Assembly (NCBI GenBank): GCA_026126105.1
Contig: JAHCJV010000025.1
Span: forward strand, 1-64,000
Reading direction: 5' to 3'
Source of the DNA: Enhydrobacter sp.
GTDB taxonomy: Bacteria; Pseudomonadota; Alphaproteobacteria; Reyranellales; Reyranellaceae
Length of the DNA stretch: 64,000 bases
Positions 28,701 to 36,190 of the stretch are shown piece after piece. Each line of letters starts with the position of its first letter. Position 1 is the first letter of the stretch. Under the pieces are notes generated by a model. That model saw nothing but the letters and a program-made list of their open reading frames with translations. It was not told where the DNA came from and ran no database searches. Position numbers and translations under genes: made by a program.

Positions 28701-29905
28701 GCACGATCTCGCTCAGCAATGCCACGCTCTCTCTGCCCGATGTCGGATTGCGATTGAGCCGCGGGGAAGCCCTGGTGGCGCTTCAAGGAGATACGCTCAG
28801 GGTGCAGCGGCTGAACTTCCAGACGGCGAGCGACGGCACCATCTCCGCCTCAGGCAGCGTGAGGCTCGATCCCGGGCAGGGTTTTCCGGTCGAGCTCACG
28901 GTGATCGCTCAGAGGGCATTGGTCGCCAACCGGCCGGATTTGATTGCGACCGCATCGGCGAACGTCAAGATCGTTGGCTCCACGCTCAACGGCTTCGATG
29001 TCTCTGGACCGGTCACGATCGATCGGGCCGAAATATCGATCGCTGCGGGACAAGGGGCTGCTTATCCCACTGTCGCGGTCCGCGAAATCAACCGCAGCTC
29101 GGCGACAGGCACCGGTGCGACGCCGCCGACGCCTCCACCGCCGCCGCCTGCCGGCAATCAGCCGCCGAAGCCCGCGTCAGCGACCGGCGTGCGTCTGGAT
29201 CTCACCGTGCAGGCGCCGCAGGCCGTGTTCGTTCGCGGCCGGGGCCTCGATGCGGAGGTTGGCGGGCAATTCACCGTCACCGGCGATCCCTCCGCCCCTG
29301 CCGTCTTGGGCAATCTCACGCTGCGGCGCGGCGAGTTCAACCTCGTGGGTCACCGCCTCAGGTTCACGCGCGGTAACGTTTCTCTCGTGAGCGCCACGAC
29401 CATCGATCCGCTGCTCGACTTCGTCGCGAGCACCACTGTGCAAGGGACCACGATCGAGGTGCGTATCACGGGGCCGGCACGCGCCCCGAAAATCGAACTC
29501 ACCTCTTCGCCCTCCCTGCCGCAGGACGAGGCGATGGCCATGCTTCTGTTCGGCAAGCCCGCGTCCGGCCTCAGCCCATTCGAGCTGGTGAGCGCGGCGC
29601 AGGCATTGGCGGAACTCACCGGCGCATTGCCCTCTGGCGGCGGTATTCTCGCGCGGCTGCGCGGCGGATTGGGGCTTGACCAGCTCTCGATCAACTCGGG
29701 CGGCAGCGGTTCCGCAACCGGCACGACCGTGGAAGGGGGGCGCTATGTGGCGCCGGGTGTCTATGTCGGTGCCCGGCAGGGCGCCACGGGGGATTCCAGC
29801 CGCGGGGTGGTCGAAGTCGAGGTGTTCGACAACGTGAAGATTCAAGGCGACATCGGCGCCGACTCGACCGGCAAGGTCGGCGTCAAGATGGAATGGGACT
29901 ACTGA
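25706..29905 (+). CDS. tamB: Translocation and assembly module protein TamB
   Basis: A 1399-aa AsmA-like protein anchored in the inner membrane by residues about 7-30 (GWTLGGTVLAGATLFGSL) and spanning the periplasm as a long beta-taco that may move phospholipids or guide outer-membrane proteins. Most of the sequence is repeating amphipathic beta strands. A Pro/Gly-rich hinge (TPPTPPPPPPAGNQPP, about residue 1140) precedes the C-terminal DUF490 domain, with RRGEFNLVGHRLRFTRG, VRITGPARAPKIELTSSPSLPQDEA and the end KVGVKMEWDY. The ATG overlaps the tamA stop by one base, as in most tamAB operons. Confidence 0.95.
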   Translation: MRWGRILGWTLGGTVLAGATLFGSLQTAPVQQMVADFVSSDTLQITGVSGFVPTDLRVARIELRDKEGPWLTVNDARVRWSFTSLFTGRVAVEQVEASKIDVLRPPLPGEQPPAESSSGGFKLPVGVDVRSLSVPDLHVAATLGGVDSRWTVAGSGLVTADGTPSRVKLDMTRTDGPVARLAADVGFSLDTFSVDGQITAEESTKGGVVAAMIGRPDLDGMALKLVAKGDRSNGQADLTAAAGDAVSSNGSVRWEREGNATVISLQLSAVGPGLPDSPLARMLRNPATLNGEATFDDAGVLLVKRAALKLGPAQLDATARYDMAADRLEAAVSLQASEAGPLSDLAGGAKWRNLTLDVQATASDLATKPQASAIVKGSADDVALPMLGERAPPPGHVELAAKIGLAANGRLIIESFDATTPVAALKGSGGYMPATQAAEGKVVIDLAKLDALSVLTGVKLAGKGHLELDARSNKDGQKVDWQGQLEDLALEGMPPGLARETIKLSGSAGLQGNEAWHLDKVALSSPGFTFEMSGSGRQRTGQIDMTLALPRLGLLQGDIAGAASAKGKVLLTPTGGGLQFTVDLTGLSRGEISSQQLALVLDATLEGEAVRGRLKVDGDLANQPLKLDGRFERSAEGGILVPTFQGGWASASVDVTGLTVTPKGATGEGHLNMTRLEDLAPLIGTPLAGAIDLEIATEPDPAGKVKIALRGERIRSGTTGVGSLQLDATITDPMGAAVADAKIKAERLSGVADINRADATIKGDLKAFDVTLAVAGPVTNASLAAKIEPIQEEIRVALQRFEGRYRSIPVALNAPTRLQVAGQRVTVDPTALRLGGGRLTVAGVVDPAAGDLSVDITGLPLALVDAFAPDTGLEGTLQAKARVTGALANPKVQATYSASGVRIKRPETALLPAIAIQGSASLADQQAALDARVTAGRGASLAVKGKGALSQGTANVQISGTAELAPFSPALGLAVRNVTGTLRPDLSLNIANGSVMGSGTISLSNATLSLPDVGLRLSRGEALVALQGDTLRVQRLNFQTASDGTISASGSVRLDPGQGFPVELTVIAQRALVANRPDLIATASANVKIVGSTLNGFDVSGPVTIDRAEISIAAGQGAAYPTVAVREINRSSATGTGATPPTPPPPPPAGNQPPKPASATGVRLDLTVQAPQAVFVRGRGLDAEVGGQFTVTGDPSAPAVLGNLTLRRGEFNLVGHRLRFTRGNVSLVSATTIDPLLDFVASTTVQGTTIEVRITGPARAPKIELTSSPSLPQDEAMAMLLFGKPASGLSPFELVSAAQALAELTGALPSGGGILARLRGGLGLDQLSINSGGSGSATGTTVEGGRYVAPGVYVGARQGATGDSSRGVVEVEVFDNVKIQGDIGADSTGKVGVKMEWDY

Positions 29906-29936
29906 TCGGGTTTAAGGCGCATTAGACGCCGATCAG
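29902..29936. terminator. Bidirectional hairpin between tamB and GST genes
   Basis: CTGATC (29902-29907) pairs with GATCAG (29931-29936); inside, GGCG pairs with CGCC around CATTAGA. Both convergent stop codons (TGA each) lie in the outer arms. Confidence 0.5.
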
Positions 29937-30580
29937 CCGAACTCGGCGTCCTTCTTTGGAATCAGGTCGTAGGGCAGGGCAAAGCGCGGCATTGCCATGA
30001 TCCGGTCGCGCCAAGCCGCCGCGTTGGGGCGCTTGTCGAGCGACATGCCGCCTTCGGCCATGAACACCAAGCGGCCGAAGCAACCAAGATCGGCTATGGT
30101 GCAGTGGTCGCCGACGAGCCAATGGCGACCGGCGAGCGACGCGTCGATGAAGTCGAGCGCGGCCTCTGCGCCGGGACGGAAGAAGTTCACGATCTCCTGT
30201 GAAACGTCGGGGCGGAAGCGGGCGAAATGGCGGACGCGGGCCACATTGGTGATGGCGTCGTTCTCCCACGACAGCCATTCGCGGGCATGAATGCGGTCCT
30301 GTTCGCTCTCCGCTTCGAACTTGCCGGTGACGCGCGCGAGGTAGTCGAGGATCACGTTGGACATGACGAGCGTCAGGCCGCGATGGCGCAGCACCGGGAC
30401 CTGGCCGTAGCGGTTGATCGCCAGATGGTCGGGCTGCTTCTGCATGCCCTTCTTGAGATTGACCGTGCGGAACGAGAACGGCAGGCCCGCCAAAGCGAGG
30501 AACAGCATCGGCTTGTAGCTGGAGCTCGAGGTGAAGCTGCCGTGCAGTACGAGGCGGTCGGACGAAAGCGGATCGGACAT
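29933..30580 (-). CDS. Glutathione S-transferase family protein
   Basis: A 215-aa GST. The N-terminal thioredoxin-like domain has LVLHGSFTSSSSYKPMLFLAL, the cis-Pro in YGQVPVLRHRG, and VMSNVILDYLAR in place of the usual ESxAI. The helical C-terminal domain has HWLVGDHCTIADLGCFGRLVF. ATG 30580 with an AGGAGG about 13 nt upstream gives a normal start; the longer frame overlaps the divergent NTF2-like gene. Substrate unknown. Confidence 0.9.
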   Translation of the reverse strand: MSDPLSSDRLVLHGSFTSSSSYKPMLFLALAGLPFSFRTVNLKKGMQKQPDHLAINRYGQVPVLRHRGLTLVMSNVILDYLARVTGKFEAESEQDRIHAREWLSWENDAITNVARVRHFARFRPDVSQEIVNFFRPGAEAALDFIDASLAGRHWLVGDHCTIADLGCFGRLVFMAEGGMSLDKRPNAAAWRDRIMAMPRFALPYDLIPKKDAEFG

Positions 30581-30645
30581 GCTGTTATCTTGCCTCCTGG
30601 CACGTTCCCTGCCTATGTGGCCTCGTCGCCTGGAGAAACCCGACC

Positions 30646-31122
30646 ATGGCTCTGCCATCTACACGTCGAGCTCTGCTTCTGGCCGGAATGCTTGCCGCGT
30701 TCGCAGGCACGCCTCGGGCGCAGACGGCACCAGAGTTCCAGAGGATCCTGCAATCCTACTCGGCGGCGCTTGACGCGAGCGATGTTGAGACGCTGGTCGG
30801 CCTTTACGGTCCAAACGGTGTTTTCATGGGCGAGGGGGCGAAGCCCGCCGTCGGCTCGGATGCCCTGCGCGCGGCCTACAAGACCATCTTCGGCACGCTG
30901 AAGGTCCGCCTGAAATTCTCCCTGCAGGACGCCGAGCAGTCGGGCGATCTAGGCTGGGCCCGCGCGCTCTCGACCGGCACGGTCAAGGTGCTGGCTACCG
31001 GTGCGGAGACGCAGCAGTCTTTCAACCTGCTCGTGGTCTTCCGGCGCGAAAGCGGCACTTGGAAGATCCGCAACTACATTTACGCTTCCGACAAGACCGC
31101 ACCCGGCGAGGTACCCAAGTAA
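30646..31122 (+). CDS. Secreted NTF2-like protein (DUF4440/SgcJ type)
   Basis: A 158-aa protein with a signal peptide (STRRALLLAGMLAAFAGTPRAQT), possibly Tat-type, then one NTF2-like domain: FQRILQSYSAALDASDVETLVGLYGPNGVFMGEG, AYKTIFGTLKVRLKFSLQD, LLVVFRRESGTWKIRNYIYA. Such domains bind small ligands or act as isomerases; no catalytic residues are obvious. The stop overlaps the next ATG by one base (TAATG), so it is coupled to the NHL-repeat gene. Confidence 0.8.
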   Translation: MALPSTRRALLLAGMLAAFAGTPRAQTAPEFQRILQSYSAALDASDVETLVGLYGPNGVFMGEGAKPAVGSDALRAAYKTIFGTLKVRLKFSLQDAEQSGDLGWARALSTGTVKVLATGAETQQSFNLLVVFRRESGTWKIRNYIYASDKTAPGEVPK

Positions 31123-31964
31123 TGTCCGACGAGTCCTATACTGTCATCCTCGGCGACCGCCGCTACGCCATCCACCGCAAGTGGGCGAAGCCCGACGGGC
31201 AGAGCTTCGGTTTCCTGTCCGACCTGCTGGTCGACGGCGCGGGCCGGGTCCATGTCGCCCAACGAGGGGCCGAACAGCCGGTGCTGGTGTTCGATCGCGA
31301 CGGCCGTCAGATCGCCGCGTGGGGCGAGGGTACCCTGGCCGAGCCGCACTACATCAACGCCGCCGCCGATGGCGGGATACTGGTCGCCGACCGCGATGCG
31401 CATCAGGTGCTGCGCTTCGACAAGAACGGCAAGCTCGTCCAGGCGCTGGGCAAGCGGCACTGGCCGTCGCTCGACGCGCCGTTCAACCATCCGACCGCGG
31501 CGGCACAGGCGCCCAACGGCGAGATCTACGTTGCCGACGGTTACGGCAATTCGAGCGTCCATCGTTTCGCGGCGGACGGCAGCCTGATCCGCACCTGGGG
31601 CGGGCAGGGCACCGGACCCGGCGCCTTCACCACGCCGCACGCCATCGCTCTCGACAGTCGCGGCCGCGTGCTGGTCGCCGACCGCGAAAACAACAGGGTC
31701 CAGGTATTCGACCGCGAGGGAAACTTCGTCGCCGAGTGGGGCGACTTCTATCACCCGATGCAGATCTGGATCGACGATCGCGACCTGGTCTTCGTCACCG
31801 ACCAGATCCCGCGCATCAGCCTGCTGACGCTCGATGGCAAGCTGGTCGGCCGCTGCCGTGGCGCGATCAACGGGGCGCACGGCCTGAGCGGCGATGCCGA
31901 GGGCAATCTCTATCTCTCCGAGTTGCCGCCGCAGGAAGTGACCAAGCTCGAACGGCTCAACTGA
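31122..31964 (+). CDS. NHL-repeat beta-propeller protein
   Basis: A 280-aa protein made of NHL repeats: FGFLSDLLVDGAGRVHVAQRG, HYINAAADGGILVADRDAHQVLRFDKNG, HPTAAAQAPNGEIYVADGYGNSSVHRF, TPHAIALDSRGRVLVADRENNRVQVFDREG. It would fold as a five- or six-bladed propeller. Relatives include lyase domains of peptidyl-alpha-hydroxyglycine enzymes and sugar-binding propellers. No signal peptide is seen although the coupled upstream gene has one. Function unknown. Confidence 0.85.
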   Translation: MSDESYTVILGDRRYAIHRKWAKPDGQSFGFLSDLLVDGAGRVHVAQRGAEQPVLVFDRDGRQIAAWGEGTLAEPHYINAAADGGILVADRDAHQVLRFDKNGKLVQALGKRHWPSLDAPFNHPTAAAQAPNGEIYVADGYGNSSVHRFAADGSLIRTWGGQGTGPGAFTTPHAIALDSRGRVLVADRENNRVQVFDREGNFVAEWGDFYHPMQIWIDDRDLVFVTDQIPRISLLTLDGKLVGRCRGAINGAHGLSGDAEGNLYLSELPPQEVTKLERLN

Positions 31965-31984
31965 CGCCGTCCGGCGACGGTCAG
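31961..31984. terminator. Bidirectional hairpin between NHL and TauD genes
   Basis: CTGA...TCAG outer arms and CCGTC-CGGC-GACGG inner hairpin. Both convergent TGA stop codons fall in the outer arms. No T-tract. Confidence 0.5.
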
Positions 31985-32829
31985 ACCGGCGCGCCGCCGC
32001 CGCCCACCTGGATGCGGCGCATCAGGCGGCGGAATGGGCCGGTATCGCCGAGGGCAATGTGCTTCGTGCTGCGGTTGTCCCAGAAGGCGATCGAGCCCTT
32101 CTGCCAACGGAAGCGGAAGGTGAATTCCGGCCGGTGGCCGTGCTCGAGCAGAAAGTCGAGCAGCGCCTTGCCTTCGGCCGCGGTCATGCCTTCGATGCCC
32201 ACGGTATATGACGCATTGACGAACAGGCACTTGCGGCCGGTTTCGGGGTTCGTGCGGACGATCGGATGGGTGCTGCGGGTTTCGCGCCAGGCGGCGTCGT
32301 CGCGATTCTTTGTCGAGCGAAGCTTGTTGCGGCTGGCCTGCGGACCGGCGATGCCGATGTCGCTGTGCACGGCACGCAGGCCCCCGAGCATCTTCTTCAT
32401 TGTGGACGAAAGCGCGTCGTAGGCTAGGTACTGGTTGGCGAACATGGTGTCGCCGCCGTAGGGCGGCACGTCGATTCCGTAGAGGATCGCGCCCATCGGC
32501 GGTTCGGCGCACATGGTCGTGTCGGTATGCCAGTCTTCCCCGACATGGGAGAGGTCGCCGGGTTCGCGCCGGACCATCACGACTTCCGGATCCTCCATGA
32601 CCGTCGCGAAGTTGGGATGGATGAATATCTCGCCGAACTTGCGCGCGAACCGCTTGTGCTGCGCCACGTCGATTTCCTGATCGCGGAAAAACACCACGCA
32701 GTGTTCGTTCAGCGCATCGCGGATCTCGCGGACGATGCTGTCGTCGAGGTCCTGCGCCACGTCGACGCCGAAGACTTCGGCACCGCCGGCCCCGGAGATC
32801 GGTCTCACCTCGAGTCGACGGTTGCGCAT
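31981..32829 (-). CDS. TauD/TfdA family Fe(II)/2-oxoglutarate dioxygenase
   Basis: A 282-aa non-haem iron dioxygenase. The metal triad is His and Asp in VGEDWHTDTTM and the distal His in NRSTKHIALGD; the 2-oxoglutarate-binding Arg is in RRLMRRIQV. The N-terminus GAEVFGVDVAQDLDD and HCVVFFRDQEID are typical of TauD. Possible substrates are sulfonates, aryloxyalkanoates or alkyl sulfates; no transporter next door helps decide. ATG 32829 has GGGAGG 7 nt upstream. Confidence 0.92.
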   Translation of the reverse strand: MRNRRLEVRPISGAGGAEVFGVDVAQDLDDSIVREIRDALNEHCVVFFRDQEIDVAQHKRFARKFGEIFIHPNFATVMEDPEVVMVRREPGDLSHVGEDWHTDTTMCAEPPMGAILYGIDVPPYGGDTMFANQYLAYDALSSTMKKMLGGLRAVHSDIGIAGPQASRNKLRSTKNRDDAAWRETRSTHPIVRTNPETGRKCLFVNASYTVGIEGMTAAEGKALLDFLLEHGHRPEFTFRFRWQKGSIAFWDNRSTKHIALGDTGPFRRLMRRIQVGGGGAPV

Positions 32830-32860
32830 GCGATCCTCCCATTCCGCCTGTTGCCGGAGG

Positions 32861-33793
32861 CTACACCAGGGGCGGGGCGCGACCCAGAGCGGTCGCACTG
32901 TCGGCTTCGCGTTCGAGTTCCTCCCGGTTCCAGTCGGCCAGCGTCGCGGTGGCGACGTAGGTGCTCTGGCAGAAATCGAGCAGTGCCTGGCGTGGGTCGG
33001 CGGCGCGGCGAACGTCGTCGTATTTCAGTCGGAACTGGGAGGCATTGCTGTCGTAGTACGCCGCGCCTGGCTGGACCGTCGCTTGGCCGAAGCCCGCTGG
33101 TTCGGGGGCGGCGTAGGCGTAGAAGGCGGGGTACGGGGTCTCGGCATCGCCCGGCCACCATCCGACGCTGCTGACCTCGTGGGAATAGCCTTCCTGGGTG
33201 ACCTTGTCGGCCTGCGGTATCGGCGGCGCGCGGCGGCCGGAGAAGCGCGTCACCGCGAGATCGAAGCTGCCCCAGAAAAAGTGAACGGGACTCGACTTGC
33301 CGAGGAAGCCGCACCGGAACTCCTTCAGCACCGCGTCGACCGAACGCAGCGCGCGCCAGAATCGTTCGACGGCCGAGCGGTCGTAGGAGGCGTGCAGCGT
33401 GTCCTTCTCGAACGGGATCGGACCGGCGAATTCCTGCGGCATGGTCCAGATCCTGACCGCGATGCCGAGCGATGCGAGCGCGGCCATGAACTCGGCGTAG
33501 AAAGCTGCGACCGATTTCGGTTCGAGAGTAAGGCTTCTGGTTGTGCCCTCCGATGTACGGATCACGAGCGCATGGACGACGAAGTCGAACTCGACTTCGA
33601 AGCTCCCTCCTTTGTAAGGAATCGCCGTCGTCGTGAGGCCGCGCGCGCCGACGTAGAGCGGCACCTGCCACCAATGGTTCAGATGCGGCGCCAGCGCCAG
33701 CCGTACCTTGCCGACGATCTGCGTCCACATATGCAGCGTATCGCAGGTCGCCTGCCACGGCGCGAAAGGCAGAGCGGGCCAAGCCTCTTTCAT
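32861..33793 (-). CDS. DUF5996 family protein
   Basis: A 310-aa cytoplasmic protein: WPALPFAPWQATCDTLHMWTQIVGKVRLA, HWWQVPLYVGARGLTTTAIPY, FEVEFDFVVHALVIRTS, SPVHFFWGSFDLAVTRFSGR and SHEVSSVGWWPGD. This is the DUF5996 pattern, rich in Trp and with a conserved HFFWGSFDL; function unknown. Its ATG overlaps the stop of the antiporter gene (ATGA), so both are on one transcript, with the dioxygenase 31 nt downstream. Confidence 0.85.
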   Translation of the reverse strand: MKEAWPALPFAPWQATCDTLHMWTQIVGKVRLALAPHLNHWWQVPLYVGARGLTTTAIPYKGGSFEVEFDFVVHALVIRTSEGTTRSLTLEPKSVAAFYAEFMAALASLGIAVRIWTMPQEFAGPIPFEKDTLHASYDRSAVERFWRALRSVDAVLKEFRCGFLGKSSPVHFFWGSFDLAVTRFSGRRAPPIPQADKVTQEGYSHEVSSVGWWPGDAETPYPAFYAYAAPEPAGFGQATVQPGAAYYDSNASQFRLKYDDVRRAADPRQALLDFCQSTYVATATLADWNREELEREADSATALGRAPPLV

Positions 33794-35913
33794 CGGGCAA
33801 TGAGTAGCACAGGCGTGCGGATGCCGCGCAGCAGATTGGCCATCCGGGGTCCGAGGAACTTGGTCTCCCCCTGGCGCAGCGAGGTGCCGAGCACCATCAG
33901 GTCGAACCGCCCGCCGCGCAACGCACGACGGATCGCTGCTTCGGGATGGCTGTTGGTCGCGGTCAGCCCCTTGACCGGCACGCCGCTGCGCTTTCCCAGC
34001 CGATGGACGTCGACCAGCACCGACATGCCGTGGCGGCGCGCGCGTCCACGCAGCAGAGCCGTGTCGTCGTGCGGATGGAAGACGTGGAGCGCGCTGAGCT
34101 TGCCTTTGATGGCATGGGCGAGCGACAGGGCGATTTCGGTAGCCAGGCGCGCATCCTGCGCTCCACTCGCCGGGAGCAGGATATCCAGCGGGATGTCGGA
34201 TGGTCCGGCCGCTCCCGCGCCGTTGACGGCGATCGCCACCGGCCCGGCGAACTTCGTCAGCAGTTCCTGCACCTTTTCATCGAAGTGGCGAGCGTCGGCG
34301 GCAATCGGACGCTCGAGACCGATGAAGACGATGTCGTAGCCACGGGTGATCTCCCGCTCGAGGGTCTCGCCGTTGCCCGCCGCGCGCGCCACCACGAGCG
34401 CATCGCCCGACTCCGGAAGAGCCGTCGCCGCCGCCTTGGCAGCCTCGGCGGTCTGCTCATGGCCACCGGCCTGCTCGCGGCCGTTGCCTGACGGCGAGTG
34501 CTCCATCACCGTCGTCAATACCTTCTCGCGGGCGGCGAACAGGCCGGCAAGTCGCGCCGCCAGTCTGCCATTGGCGCTGTCGTCGACGTAGACCAGCGCC
34601 CGTTCCATCCGGGGCAGGACCAGCGTCTGCTCGGCTTCTTCCTTTTCGAGCCGTCTGGCCTCGTCTTCCCTGATCGGCACGCGCGCCATCATCCAGCGCA
34701 GGGTGGGCGGCATCGCCATCGTGGTGACCACCGCCATCGCCACGATCATCGTATAGAGTTCATTGCTCAGCGCGCCCATGGCGAGACCGATGCTGGCGAT
34801 GATGACCTCGGTCGAGCCGCGTGCGTTGAGGCCGGTCGCCAGTGCCAGTGACTCACGGGTCGTCAGCCCACCCAGCCAGCCGCCGAGCAGCGCGCCGCCG
34901 AACTTGCCGACGCTCGCCACCAGGATGACGGCGAGGGTGAAGAGCAGCAGGGTCGGATCCATCAGGGTTCGCAGGTCCATGCCGAGCCCCGCCACGGCGA
35001 AGAACACCGGGCTGAAGAAGGCGATGATGAACCCGCGCAGCTCGCCCTCGATGTGCTCGGTGAGGATCGGCGACTGGCCGATCATGATGCCCGCGATGAA
35101 GGCGCCCAGCGCGGTGTGCACGCCGATCATGTCCGTGGTCAGCGCCAGGGTCAGCATCACGACGAGGATGGCGGTGATCACCGGCATCTCGATCGTCATG
35201 TGGTCGTTCACCCACACGATCAGCCGCGCCACCAGCCGGCGGCCTAGGGTGAGGCAGAAAGCGAGAAACAGCGCCGTCCCGGCAAGGCTCGCGCCGACGT
35301 TGGCGAGGTCGACCTCGCCGTGTGCGGCGATGCCCGCGATCACGGCGATGATGATCCAGGCGATGGTGTCGTCGAGGATCGCGGTGGCGAGGATGAGCTG
35401 GCCGATATCTCGGCGTATCACGCCGATCTCCATCAAGGTCATGGCGACGATCTTGACCGAGGAGATCGCCAGAGCCGTCCCAAGGAACAGTGCCGTCACG
35501 AGGGGGTTCGCGTGCACAGGAACCACAGCGGCTGGCAGCGCATAGGCCAGCGCGACGCCGCAAGCGAACGGAACCGCTATGCCCGACAGCGAGGACGAGA
35601 TCACCGCGCGCCGCCGGCGCTGAACCAGTGCGAGGTTGGTCTCCATGCCGGTCAACAGGAGTAACAACAGGATGCCGATCTGGGAGACGGCATCGATCAT
35701 CGCCTTCAACGTCTTGTCGTCGGGGAAGATCATGACCCGCAGTTCGGGCATGAGCGCGCCGAACACCGACGGGCCCAGCAGGACCCCCGCCAGCAACTGA
35801 CCGAATAATGCCGGCTGGCCGAGCCGGCTCATGCCTTCACCGAGAACTCGCCCGACGAGCAGCAGCAGGATCAGCTGGGCGATGAAGATCGCCAAGGTAT
35901 GGTCAGTCGCCAA
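33790..35913 (-). CDS. CPA2-type Na+(K+)/H+ antiporter with C-terminal USP-like domains
   Basis: A 707-aa membrane protein. Residues 1-410 hold 12-13 TM helices of the Na_H_Exchanger/KefB family (FGQLLAGVLLGPSVFG, TALAISSVKIVAMTLMEIG, ILDDTIAWIIIAVIAG, LGAFIAGIMIGQSP, LATGLNARGSTEVIIASIGL). The remaining 290 residues resemble two universal-stress-protein domains (RALVYVDDSANGRLAARLAG; DLMVLGTSLRQGETKF), which may bind nucleotide and regulate ion flux. TTG 35913 with GGGGGAG upstream is the preferred start; the frame continues to 36057 but lacks TM or homologous sequence there. Confidence 0.88.
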   Translation of the reverse strand: MATDHTLAIFIAQLILLLLVGRVLGEGMSRLGQPALFGQLLAGVLLGPSVFGALMPELRVMIFPDDKTLKAMIDAVSQIGILLLLLLTGMETNLALVQRRRRAVISSSLSGIAVPFACGVALAYALPAAVVPVHANPLVTALFLGTALAISSVKIVAMTLMEIGVIRRDIGQLILATAILDDTIAWIIIAVIAGIAAHGEVDLANVGASLAGTALFLAFCLTLGRRLVARLIVWVNDHMTIEMPVITAILVVMLTLALTTDMIGVHTALGAFIAGIMIGQSPILTEHIEGELRGFIIAFFSPVFFAVAGLGMDLRTLMDPTLLLFTLAVILVASVGKFGGALLGGWLGGLTTRESLALATGLNARGSTEVIIASIGLAMGALSNELYTMIVAMAVVTTMAMPPTLRWMMARVPIREDEARRLEKEEAEQTLVLPRMERALVYVDDSANGRLAARLAGLFAAREKVLTTVMEHSPSGNGREQAGGHEQTAEAAKAAATALPESGDALVVARAAGNGETLEREITRGYDIVFIGLERPIAADARHFDEKVQELLTKFAGPVAIAVNGAGAAGPSDIPLDILLPASGAQDARLATEIALSLAHAIKGKLSALHVFHPHDDTALLRGRARRHGMSVLVDVHRLGKRSGVPVKGLTATNSHPEAAIRRALRGGRFDLMVLGTSLRQGETKFLGPRMANLLRGIRTPVLLIAR

Positions 35914-36007
35914 GTGCTCCCCCTCGAAACGCGCTTGGCCCCCATGGACGATCTGGCGCGATTCATGCTGACCTCTACAACGGCAATCGACTTCCAGGGA
36001 TGCAGCC

Positions 36008-36190
36008 ATGGACAAGGAATTGATGCAGGCGCTGGCGCGTCGTGCCGGCCTCGACAAGGCGCTGGCGGAGTTTCCCGACGATGTCGCGGCTGCGGCCGCT
36101 CAGGCGGCAAGCGTGATGGCCAAGATCAACACACCGTCCGATCCGCGCGCCGAGCCGTGGCCTCCGATGCGTGCGGGAGACGGGCTATGA
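36008..36190 (+). CDS. Small AtzG-like protein (DUF4089) preceding an amidase
   Basis: A 60-aa protein, DKELMQALARRAGLDKALAEF then AAAAQAASVMAKINTPSDPRAEPWPPMR. The helical N-terminus and the Pro-rich acidic end with PxxEPWP resemble AtzG and GatC, small partners that wrap around amidases. Its stop overlaps the amidase start (ATGA), which supports a 1:1 complex. A good start context (ATG 36008 shortly after GGGATGCAGCC) is present but the ribosome-binding site is modest. Confidence 0.72.
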   Translation: MDKELMQALARRAGLDKALAEFPDDVAAAAAQAASVMAKINTPSDPRAEPWPPMRAGDGL